Below, in pieces: positions 12,301 to 22,491 of a stretch of 64,000 bases of DNA. Source of the DNA: Isoetes taiwanensis (taxonomy: Eukaryota; Streptophyta; Lycopodiopsida; Isoetales; Isoetaceae); contig JAJEKV010000288.1 of assembly GCA_021234155.1 (NCBI GenBank), forward strand, positions 122,001 through 186,000, given 5' to 3'. Within the stretch, counting starts at the first letter, position 1. Each line of letters starts with the position of its first letter. The notes beneath the pieces are model-generated. The model saw only the letters and a program-made list of their open reading frames with translations, did not search any database and had not been told where the DNA came from. A program made the position numbers and the translations under genes.

Positions 12301-13205
12301 CAGTGGCAAGATTCCCTAGCGCTAAAACTCCCTGCTGCATATATAAGGTATTTTTATCTTCCACGAAATATCCTTAACTTCACCTCTACAATATTATTAT
12401 GGTGGCTAATACACGCTTGGCGTGATTTACTTTGTTCCAAATGATGCTTGCTAATACACGCTTGGCGTGATTTGTTTTATTTTATAGCTAGGTTTCATCT
12501 GTAATATTATATTGGCTAATACATGCTTGGCATGATTTGTTTTGTTGTATAAGCAGGTTTTAGTTGTTGGAATGAATCACATGAGTTTTTATGAATGCAC
12601 ACTTCATCAATTCGGATAATACACAAGGGACTTTTATAAGGGAACTCTACAGATGCTTGGAAAATAGTCAGTAAGAAGTTTAACTGATTCAGTCGGCAAC
12701 TTTCAGCAACTTCCCTATCATCCTACTGTTTCCTTAGAAATTTCCTTAGGCTGCTTCAAAGACCCTTTAATGCAGAGAGTTGATTTTGATGTTGGTGTAA
12801 TTTAAATGCTTTTATATACACATTTTTACAGGTCCATTGCTTTTTCTAGGCTCGAAAGGGCTGTGGGGAGTAACTATTATGGGCAACTCTTCGTGGCATT
12901 TTTTTTTTAAATGTCATTGTTTAATTGATATGTCCTTACATTTTGAAGGCTCTTATTGTCCACACAAAATGTACTATACTTGTCAAATACAATCGTGTTT
13001 TCATCTCAATGTACCAGGATTATAACATTATGAATTCAAGAAAATTGCAATAGTTTTTTGTATATTTCAAGATAGATATAAAAGACACAAGAGAAATGCA
13101 ACTTTAATGTGATTTCATAATTGCAAAAAAAAGAGGTGGAAAACCAAAAACCCATTAGAAAACAACTATAGGTTGGCGTGCTTTTGGAGTTGACATAATC
13201 CCAAT
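9356..13205. mobile_element. 3850-bp inverted-repeat element inserted in LINE-A with TTAA duplication
   Basis: The ends are perfect 14-bp inverted repeats, ATTGGGATTATGTC at 9356-9369 and its complement at 13192-13205. They are flanked by TTAA at 9352-9355 and 13206-13209. Removing the element rejoins the LINE in frame. A TTAA target duplication is characteristic of piggyBac-type elements, but the ends do not show the usual CCC start, and AATT with 16-bp ends is an equally valid reading of the junction. No transposase was seen, so it is probably non-autonomous. Inside are five copies of a short palindromic motif and some exon-like segments (10942-11068, 11338-11440, 11639-11707) that I could not identify. 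Confidence 0.72.
10261..12534. repeat. Five dispersed 13-bp stem-loop motifs
   Basis: The motif CACGCTTGGCGTG occurs at 10261-10273, 12412-12424 and 12457-12469. Variants are CACGCTAAGCGTG at 11945-11957 and CATGCTTGGCATG at 12522-12534. The last three are in a GGCTAATAC-motif-ATTT context spaced 45-65 bp apart. The C-to-T and G-to-A changes in the last copy are paired, so the stem is conserved. All five lie in the TTAA-flanked element. Confidence 0.8.
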
Positions 13206-15741
13206 TTAATTGGATGATAGTTAGTGCTGCAACTCCCCACACTTCAACAGCAGACGGCCCAGCTGAACCAGCTCCTTCCCGAGGGGTAGGGGCCGGATGC
13301 TTTGGGAGAGGCCGCCTCGACATCCACAAGGGCACGCAACCACCTTCCCCCCAATCCCGGGTTCGATGGCTAATGTGGGAGTTGAAATGATGGCTCCCGC
13401 CAAGTCTTTGGACCCCCACCATTCGCCCGCGAGCAGTCCGTCAATACCGCTCCTTCCTCAAGACCAAGAAAGCGGTACCTTATGAACACCAAGCAATGAT
13501 GTTTGGTCTTCTAGACCGCTACCCTAGGGCCTTACGGAGAAAGGTCTTGAGTAAGCCTCGCATGACCCACGAGGAAATATTACCCCGGAACAATGGGTGA
13601 GATACTTTGCGGCGGTGTGTATGACCCAATGGGAAGCCGGGGCACGGGGAACCTCCCTTGACGGGCCTAGCCTTTGGTCATTCCGAAGGGGATGTCATAA
13701 TGGGCACCAACGCCTTCGCTAATCCGGAAGGCGGGGGGAGTTGGATGGTATGCGGCAGAGCTTCTCAAGTGGGCGGGCCCCAATGGTGCCGGTTCTCAAA
13801 GACTCTTCAACAGGGGCATTGCAAGAAGGCTTCCCCGCCTTTGGACTACGGTAGAGTTGTGCCCATATACAAAGCGGGGGACCCCACCCCAACTATCGTA
13901 CCATTATGGTTGTTCCGCATCTTTGCCAAGTTGCTTGCCGGGATTCTTGAGCGGCGACCGACACTGGGCGGGCTCTCGCAGTAAGGGAGCTTCCGCCCGG
14001 CATTCTACTATTGACCATATCTTCACTCTGCGAACACTCATAGAGGATAGCGGAATCAACGCCAGAATGCATCTCTGTTGCTTTGTGGATTTCGCAAAGG
14101 CTTTTGACGATTGCCTCGGGATAAGTTGTGGGACGATTGAGGACAGCTAGGGACCCCGTCGACTTGCGAGAATGCTATATACAGGACTATCTGAGGCTTG
14201 CTCGGTCGTCTCACCACCGTCGGGGAGCCCGTTGTTAGTAGCATTGGGTGCTTGAGGCTGCCCTCTATCCCCGACGCCGCTCTTGTTTGTACATTGACCA
14301 GCTAGAAGAATGGCTATTTGAGCAAGGGAGGGCCTTCAGTTGATGCACCACATAATCCGGCAACTCATATATGCCGATGATGTTGACTGCCTGCATATAC
14401 CCCGGAGGACATGCAACGCCACTGGATGCTTTGGACACTTTACGCGCCAATTCGACATGAGAGTTAACTTGGCCAAGACAAGGGTGCTGCTTGGTCCCAT
14501 CATCCCAGAGCACCCACGCCTTCCCTCATTCACTTACCAGGGGCAGGTAGTGGAGGCGGCTCGATCTTTATAAGTATTTGGGCATTGAGTTTTCTACTAC
14601 CACACACCGGGATGCATCCATCGTTACGGGTCTTTGCTTATTTGGAAAGCCCAGTATGCAATGCAAAACAACTTGATCACAAGGCGAGTCAGATGCATGG
14701 GGTCACCAGGCACACTTGTTCGGGGCCTTGGTTGAACCGGTCCTCCTCTATGGGGCAGTGTGGGGGGCCGGTGATATCCCTCACCACTTGGAACGATCTA
14801 GAGCAGGTGAAGGCCTTCTTGGCCCGGGCATCGGGAGTGAAATCCACGGTCCCATATCGATCTTGCTCGAGGAGGCTTCCTTCCATTCTGAGAGGGCTGC
14901 TTACTGAACGTCACATTATTTACTTCGGAAGGTGGTGGCTATGGATGAAGCCCGGCTGCCCAACCTTGCTTTGGCAAATGGCGATGGGCCCTTGGCTGAC
15001 TCAAAGCCTGGGCTGAAAGACAAGCAAGCAGTGGTTCTCGCTATGGAATGTGCAGCACCAGAGATGTGGACGGTGCATACACCGAAGGAACGCTGCCTTT
15101 AAAGCGATGCTTGGATGCTTGCTTCATGGCCAAGCTTTGGGATCGAGAGGCCCTGTCACATGTCAAGGTGGCAAATTATCGACAATGAGTTAATCCCATG
15201 CTCACGAGGGGCCCACACCACTACCTGCGCACCCATCTACCCATGAAAAAAAGCCGCAGGGTGATTGCTTCCATTCGCCGCGAGGTGCACACCACCTCGC
15301 ATTGAGACAGGGAGATGGATTCGGGAGCCGCGTGAGGAGAGAGTCCGATCTGGCCGCCAACAGGCGCCATTGAGGATGAAAGTCACGCCCTCCAGGCCTG
15401 TCCGTGTCGCGAGCATTGCCCCATCGGGCCTTGCATGAGAGACTGAGCACGGCCTCTGTAGGCTTGTTGGGATCGTACCTCCGGGGAGGTAATGGATCTG
15501 CGGTTCAGTTATGCCCCCCGTCCGACATTAACCTCGGTTGTACTTGTGATTATGTATATAAGCGTGCGGTATGTCGGCATCCTTATTGCTACTAAGGTTT
15601 TTCCGAAAATCCTCTTGGTGAGGGGGTTTTTTAATCCTGGTAGTAATACGCCTGCTGCTCTCTCTTTGTACTTGGGTCCCATAGGCCAGTTGGTCTCCGT
15701 GGACGATAAAATCATATTCTATTCTATTCTATTCTATTCTT
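13206..15741 (+). mobile_element. LINE-A, 3' part: reverse transcriptase relic with (TATTC)n tail
   Basis: Plus-strand frames hold the reverse transcriptase of a non-LTR element. Landmarks are VVPIYKAGDPTP near 13860, the STIDHIFTLRTLIEDSG block near 14005-14050, CCFVDFAKAFD near 14080 and the catalytic LIYADDVD near 14366. The domain is split over three frames with stops, so it is inactive. The 3' end carries a conserved block (TTGGTCTCCGTGGACGATAA near 15689) followed by (TATTC)n at about 15714-15741, a microsatellite tail rather than poly(A). Confidence 0.85.
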
Positions 15742-16009
15742 TATTGGCGGTGTATTAAAAAAAAAATGAAATTCCAGCACCTCCTCAGCACCTCGTCGAA
15801 GCACTGTTTTTTTGCCTTCGACGGACTCGTACAGTTCAGTGAAGACCGACGATGGGTATGAATGAAGGCTGCCACTGAATCTTCATGAAGGGTTTCGACT
15901 AGCCTCGTAATGCGCACGAAATCATCTTTGGATATGATCCTCAATGATATCGAAAATTCGTAGCTTCCCTGCAGATTCTAGTTTTTGGTTTACTTATTTC
16001 AATCAGGCG

Positions 16010-16967
16010 CTTAGTTTTGAGTCTGTTTAATCTTTGTCTTGAGTCTTGCTTGATTCAATCAGGCATTACACGTTGAAGAAGGTAAACGTGATTTTTTTTG
16101 GGTTAACTCTGAATTCTAACTTGTTTTTTCTTCTGTTACAGCTTTCGATGGCTAGAACAGAGTATGAGTTCGCCACTTTTCGTGGCTTATGTTCAAATAG
16201 GAAAAAGCCCAAGCAGTTGAAGCCCGAGGATGTGAGTGAGACTGATTGCTGCAGGTTTAAAGAAGCCCTTTAGATAATGGAAAAATGAAGATCAATTTGG
16301 TCAGACCCGCTTTTAGATCAGAATTGGGAGAGATCGTCCACAAAGTCTATCAGAAAAAACTGGTGAACAATGAAGTTCGAACAGTTTGCAAGGGCTTTTG
16401 CTTGGAAACATACAAGCAAGGCTTTAGCAAACAAGAAAGACTACCTTGTGAATTAGGCTTCATTTGCAGCGGACTCCTATAAAGATTCACTGAAAAAACA
16501 GCCGAAAAAAACTCCTTTATTTGACAGGAACATTCAGAGCCTTATGAGCAGGACGAGAAAACTTCGGGAGATGAAGGCAAAGGGTAGGCTCATGAAGATC
16601 GAAGAAGCTTTAAGGATGGAAGGAAGTCTGTCTTTTTCTAAATTAACTGCAGTCGTTTAGAAGATGCCATAGAAGAGAAGTACAAGCTCAGGTGTGACTT
16701 GCAAAGGGATTTTGCAGATGAAGCCGAGTATCAAATGCAAGCAGCATTCAAGAGTGAAGAGGATCTGCTGAGGGGGATCTGTAGGATACGCTTCAAAGCA
16801 TGGGTAAAGAAAGGTATTCTAAGATTATTGATGAAATCTCAAAGCTTAGACGTGATATAAAATCTTATGAAATGAGCATTGAGTCATGGCATTCCAAGGC
16901 TACTCAAGTTAATGTTTTGAAGAACAACAAGAAATTACAGGAGATGCGGATCAGTATGGGTATTTAT
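16010..16967 (+). pseudogene. 5' half of a coiled-coil/RING-like gene, interrupted by a retroposon
   Basis: A 5' UTR exon ends at 16081, an intron spans 16082-16141 and the ATG is at 16148. The frame begins MARTEYEFATFRGLCSNRKK and continues through a Lys/Glu-rich, coiled-coil-like region to KLQEMRISMGIY at 16967. In-frame TAG and TGA codons (for example at 16271) and indels near 16480, 16660 and 16780 break it. I do not recognise the family. The last codons, ATCAGTATGGGTATTTAT, are repeated at 22477-22491, where the same frame continues into a Cys/His-rich domain. This is therefore the upstream half of the gene at 22492-24130. Confidence 0.6.
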
Positions 16968-18178
16968 GAAAAAGAGATGGGTTTTCTTGGCGCCTGCGCC
17001 AACGTCGGCGGCTAGGGCGGTCGTGGGAGAGGGACCGCCCTTCTCTCCTACAATCCGGCACTGCCGCTGCTCTACTACTGAAGATTTTTCTGCATGAAGC
17101 TAGCAGGGCATGACATAAGTTTTATTTTCGAGGAATCAGGGTTTCAAGATCTGCTTTGGATGCATATTCTATCTTCTTTCTGGCGGCAACAATCTGAGTC
17201 TTGTTCTATAGTAACAGGTAACCACAAACGTGGTTTCTTCTCTTTTATGCTTGCATTATGTCCATTTCCCTCTTGGTTATGGACACGCTGAAAGGGTTTG
17301 CCCGAATGGGACACTGGCCTAGACGAAGAGGAGAAGACGTTTCTCAGTCAAGATCCAGGTTATGAAAAGATGCATTAGAATTTGTAATTCTTGCAGTGAA
17401 AATGATCTCGTAAACATTTCTTGAATAGAATTTCCGTTATACCGTTTTCTCTTCACTCTTCCTTGCTAGCAGGAAGATCCAGGTTCTGTTATAAATGATA
17501 AGAAAAATTCAGTTTGATTTGGGAAATTGTGCAGTTAATCAGAATTATTGGCTTAGATTGAAGAAAGATGGATAACAGGTTATATGGCAGTAGCCAGATT
17601 GAGCATAGAAGCACTTAGGTTTCTTTTTAAGCACTGCAATGCTTGAAAAGCCACTCAATATAACTTTGGTACTAATGCCGAAGTACTCTGATTTTCCATA
17701 TGGAATTAGCCTAGCGCCAAGTCTGAGCTTGTGCACTCAAATACTGAAGTTTGGGTGAAACTTTGGTACTGATGCCAAAGTACCTTGGCTTTCCATTTGG
17801 AATTAGCATGCTATGCCAGATACTGCCAAGTCTGTGCATGTGCTTCCTCAGGTACTGATATGCCTGATTATGTTATATTTGGCTGCTGTCTTATAATCTC
17901 AGGTCGCAGATCTTCGCATTACTTCAGCAATTCAGGTTATTTGTGTGTTTCTCAGAACAAGAGGAATTATTTCGGGAGCCATTGGCTCTTCTTGATCATC
18001 TTGCAGGTTCTGGTTCCGATGTGGAGAGACAATTCTGTGCCTTAATGTAGACCTGCTATTAGAGCTTCTAATAAGCTTCTGCAGTTAAGGGAATGAAGAT
18101 GTTGAGCCTACTCCTGTAGTAGTTCTCTTGCTGTAATGAGGCATTGTATTTTCTTTTTTATATAATACTAGAAAAAGT

Positions 18179-18195
18179 GCCCAGCGTTGCTGGGC
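18179..18195 (-). other. Helitron 3' terminal hairpin
   Basis: A perfect 7-bp stem with a 3-nt loop, seven bases from the terminal CTAG, in the position of the replication-terminating hairpin of Helitrons. Confidence 0.85.
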
Positions 18196-19984
18196 TTTCG
18201 TCAGGCATATTCAAATACTAAAAAAAGATGGTGGATTTAAGTTGAGGGTTTGTGTTAAATATGGAGCATGTTGCAAGACCATCTACTTGGTTCAAATGCG
18301 CAAAGCAGACATGGGTAGGCCACTTAGGTTATTTGATTTAGAGATTGGTTGGTTTGATTTTAACCTTTTCCCACCTTCGAGTATGAAAAGCAATTACCTA
18401 CATTTAGATGATTCAAGTCAACAATTTGTTCAAACTTCCATACTAATAACAAAGTGCATAATTTCAAGTATTTACAAATAGCAAAATTACATAATTGTTG
18501 ACCATAAATATTTAGTATGGTCACATCTCTAGCTGCGATGTTTAGATTATTTTCATGTGTATAATGTATTGGAAGGTGGTGTGAATTCGGGTTAAGAATG
18601 GTGATTCTACAATTAGCCTAATGAATTTCATACTAAAGAATGGAAATCCATGCAAAACATCTCTAATAGAATAAACATTTATCCTCTCTGTATATCACCC
18701 GACTATCGACCATAGTTATTGCAAGCATAGTTATTGCAAGCAAAGCTCGGTAGAAGAGCACTTAAGCATTTCCTTCACGTGCAATATAGAAGTGAACACT
18801 ACAAGAAATCTTTTTCATTTAGACACAAAAAGATGAAATAAGAAACTGCACAAACATAGTCTCTTAAATTATTGTGATTATGATGTCAAATTGATAAGAA
18901 TATGAAGGAATCCCTCTCTAACATTGCTACCTCATCATGCATGCATCATTTCAACTACTGCATTGAATTTAGTTTTTTAGAAATTTAACTTTATTTCTAA
19001 AATAATGCACCAGATTTTGCGCTTAATCTACGCATAATCTGCGTAGAATAATCTTGTACACTGCCAATCCATCTAACCAAATATTGTGCAAAATAGTCGT
19101 ACATTATCTTGACTTTGACCAGCAGAGCTCGAGTTGCATTTAACAAATTGATACAAAATGGCCATTCTACTATTGTAATCTTTGTTTGGTGTTAGAGATC
19201 AATCACTTTAACATCTATCACAAAAATATAAGAGATGTTAAATGCTTGGAATGCTGCAAATGAGATGTCATTACACAAATATATAGAGAAATTGAATCAA
19301 AGGACATAACCTGAGAATATAACTTATAACTACTGCAATCCATGAAGCATCATATCAAGGTCATTATATGCTGCAATTTATTTATATCATGGAGCTAAAC
19401 AATTGAGTACTGACTTCAAATAATGCAGTAACCAAGAAATGTTCTTCGAATCCCCAGGATGTGGTACGCCTTAGCAAAGAAACTGACAACCAGCAAGCAC
19501 CCAAGAATCTACCATGCCTTCTTCAATAGTGTGGGTTCTGAGCTTCTACGAGCAAATAGATGATCACAAGATCTTTAAATATTATGCATGATGGTAAAGA
19601 AGTTTTATATGATGAAACATGTAGAAAGAAATGTAGCCTTACATGTATCAGAGACCCTGCCTACATGCCAGGCAAAAGCATTCTGCATGAGCACCAGAAA
19701 ATCATTAAGAGGATTGACAACAAATACAAAGCAGATCCAAATAGACAACCCAAAATTCTGCTTTAGAATTTGATAAAAGATATGAGAACAAAAGGAAAAT
19801 AATTTACCCTATGAAGCCACTGGAAAAGCACCAAAATTTGTGGCTGACTTGGCAACGAACCAGGAAGCGATCCGATGAGCGGGTGTATCAGAACAGAAGT
19901 TTGAGGAAAACTCATTGTTCATAGACCTGATTGTTGTAGATTTTCGACGGTCTGGATTTGTGGGGCTGAATTAGACGCGTTTAA

Positions 19985-20560
19985 ATCTTACATTACCAAC
20001 AACAACATCTTCACCAGATCCATCTCTAACGACCAGGGTATAGATGTCTCGGGCATCGTCTATGGCTCCCATGCTTACACATGCTTTCATGGCACCAATA
20101 AATGTGAGAGAGTCTGAACATATGCCCTTCGCTTGCATCTCTTTGAAGCAATTTAGTGACTCCTGAGAAAAACCACGTTGAGCACGTTTAGTGACCTGTT
20201 TCCTTTCCTTCTTCTGCAAATGTGATAGCATCCGGAAGTATGCCCACCAGCTGCATTTGTTCAAAACATTGAAGTGCCTTTATCCCAAATCCATTCTTAG
20301 TATATCTTAACATATTGACCACTGCATTTCCACTGCTCTTATGCTGCCATAGGCTTTCAAATAGAGAACTATTGTGATTGCATTTGGGTTAATGCCATAA
20401 GGCATAAATAAATGTGACAATATTTGGAAACATGCCTTCCAGCTGCATCTGCGTAAAGCATTTCAATGTCCACCTTCCACATATCCAAAATCAATGCTGT
20501 CCAAGCTACTGCATCTTGTCTCGGGAGCATGCCTGCACATAATTTGAAGTCCGGACCTGC
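19985..20560 (-). pseudogene. Captured PPR-gene fragment inside the Helitron
   Basis: Minus-strand frames show at least three consecutive pentatricopeptide-like repeats. They are ALKCFTQMQLEGMFPNIVTF (about 20460-20400), ALQCFEQMQLVGILPDAITF (about 20270-20212) and SLNCFKEMQAKGICSDSLTF (about 20160-20103) followed by a DARDIYTLV segment. Frame changes and stops lie between them, and no start or C-terminal E/DYW domain is present. It is a non-functional piece of a plant organelle RNA-binding PPR gene carried by the Helitron. Confidence 0.8.
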
Positions 20561-22448
20561 TACATAGTGAAGTTCAAGATGCTGCATATCAGAACTGATT
20601 ACAGGGATGCCGCATGTCAAAAATGATCTATTATTAAGCAGATTTTGAATGAGAGAAAGAACCCACATACAAAGATTCAAAGATGCAACAATGATACAAT
20701 CATTGTCACTAGAGAAGATCCATTAATCCCTTTTGCTTCCCTGACAACTCTTCCATCTTTTCATCTGAAATAGAAGCTGCAAATAAATTAGCGTGGGAAA
20801 CGACTTAGGTCTTCAGATTATGCAAGATCTCAACATTCTCCCAAGTTTTCAAAGTAGTAGTTTAATTGTGTAGATCATTGAGATGCCCCGATGACGACAT
20901 AAAAACTATTCAGGTTTTCTTTTTCTTACGCCCATAGCTTCGCCCATGTAAACATGCCGCACGGTCGGCACCATCGCGGGACCCCGTGATTTTGTTAGAA
21001 AAATACCACTCAATATTCTTTGGATGCAATACACGATCCTACTATCTTGTGCCTCAAGAAATGTGCCAATTACAAAGTCCATATTAGAAGGTAAGTTGAA
21101 CCATCATAAAATCTTTTAAAATGGTCTAAGCGGGAGAGAGGTTTTCAATTAAGTTGTCGAAAGGAGCCGCTTTTAGCTTCATCATCGTTAGCTAAGATCT
21201 GATTGATAGGGTTCCCCCCAAAACTCGTGGGGCAGATCCTATGCTTCCTTCTTCCCCTTAGATCAAATATCTCCATCACAATGCTCACACATCGATCAGA
21301 TCTAAGTAGAAACTTAAAAACAAAATGCCTAAACGATCAAAGGAGGAGGAGGCGTAACTTACAAATTTGCATTACAATGAAAGCTAGGCGCCTAACCGCC
21401 CAAATGTGAGACGATGTTCACAAACATATCCCTGCCCAAAGAAATGTACATATTTAAGAATAAATTGACTAAGAAAAAAAAAATTGTGTAATAGCTAGAG
21501 TTTGAAAGTCACCGAGATTTAGAAATCGACCTATCGAGTTTTGAAATCCACCACAGATTGAGAAATCAACCTATTGGCTAATCTCGAGAATCAAGCCGGA
21601 TGCGTACCGCAAGATGAAAGAAACACCCTACAAAACTGCCTCTTTTACAATCCCAACCGTCAACGTATTCAAAATAAAAATCGACACTACAGATATGGCT
21701 TTGAAAATTGTAAGAACCATCTCTCAAAAAGGTTCCCAACAGGGACAATTCACTTGCGAGCATATCCGTCATGAAATCTAAGAAATGCAGAAGATTTTCT
21801 TAAGCAAACATAGGTCTTCTACAAACATTGAAACAGCCCAATGAACCTCGCCGTGAAATCAAAATTACAGCAGAGGTAAGTGACGGTGCCTGAGTATGGC
21901 CGAAAATCCTCCTACAGCCCTTGCTTGGCCGACTTGGGCTGACAAAACAAGCACACAGCAGATCTTGGAGTCTTTGGGTTGCATGGCAGCCCCAAATCTG
22001 AGCCACAATAAAATCGACCACACCAAGCCACAAGGAAAATAAGAGCAAAGAAGACGCTACAAGCACTGAAGCAAGGCCGAATGGAGTTGCAGGGCCGATT
22101 CCAAGAAGAAGACCTAACTGGCGATTTGAGCAAGACCGAATTGAAACTGGATGAGAAGACCTAAACTCTGCAGCATAAAATAGACGGCTGAAGGCAAGGC
22201 AAGCGAGAAGGTGGACGGAATAGAAGGGAAAAAGAGACACAGACGCTGTGGGTGGGAAAGATGGTCTACGGCTATTTCCGGGAAGAAGAGAGCCAGAACC
22301 GTCGTATAAAGAAAACCGCCAAAAGCCAAAATCAAGGGATGAAAATAAGTTGAGAAAATTCAATGCACAAGATTGCGCACAGACTATCACAAAACTCCTT
22401 TATTATTATATATAGATAGATAGATAAAAAAAACACCTCCGTTCCTTC

Positions 22449-22480
<32 letters not shown>

Positions 22481-22491
22481 TGGGTATTTAT

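Larger units (their letters stand above)
18168..22416 (-). mobile_element. Non-autonomous Helitron, 4249 bp, minus orientation
   Basis: Read on the minus strand it starts TCTATATATAATAATAAAGG at 22416 and ends with a 7-bp-stem hairpin (GCCCAGC-AAC-GCTGGGC, 18195-18179), a short spacer and CTAG at 18168. The host bases are A before and T after, with no target duplication. These are the defining Helitron termini (TC, hairpin, CTRR, A-T insertion). No Rep/helicase gene was found. The interior carries degenerate PPR segments, as expected for gene-capturing Helitrons. It sits in the 3' part of the poly(A) retroposon. Confidence 0.85.
16953..22491 (+). mobile_element. Poly(A) retroposon with 15-bp target-site duplication (contains a Helitron)
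   Basis: AGTATGGGTATTTAT is repeated exactly at 16953-16967 and 22477-22491. The second copy is immediately preceded by a run of about 28 A (from about 22449), the standard product of target-primed reverse transcription in plus orientation. The body is 16968-18167 plus 22417-22476, about 1.26 kb without the Helitron. It starts GC-rich, with a small hairpin near 17015-17045 (GGCGGTC against GACCGCC), and ends ACACCTCCGTTCCTTC(A)n. No reverse transcriptase is visible, so it is an internally deleted LINE, a SINE-like element or a retrotransposed transcript. Confidence 0.78.

Noticed and set aside
13361-13385. GGGTTCGATGGC as a tRNA T-arm
   Set aside because: No acceptor stem, D-arm or anticodon arm in the expected positions; it lies in the decayed LINE-A linker.
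21800-22390. 196-codon minus-strand frame at the Helitron 5' end
   Set aside because: No domain or Rep/helicase motif. Sequence composition and position fit non-coding Helitron leader sequence.
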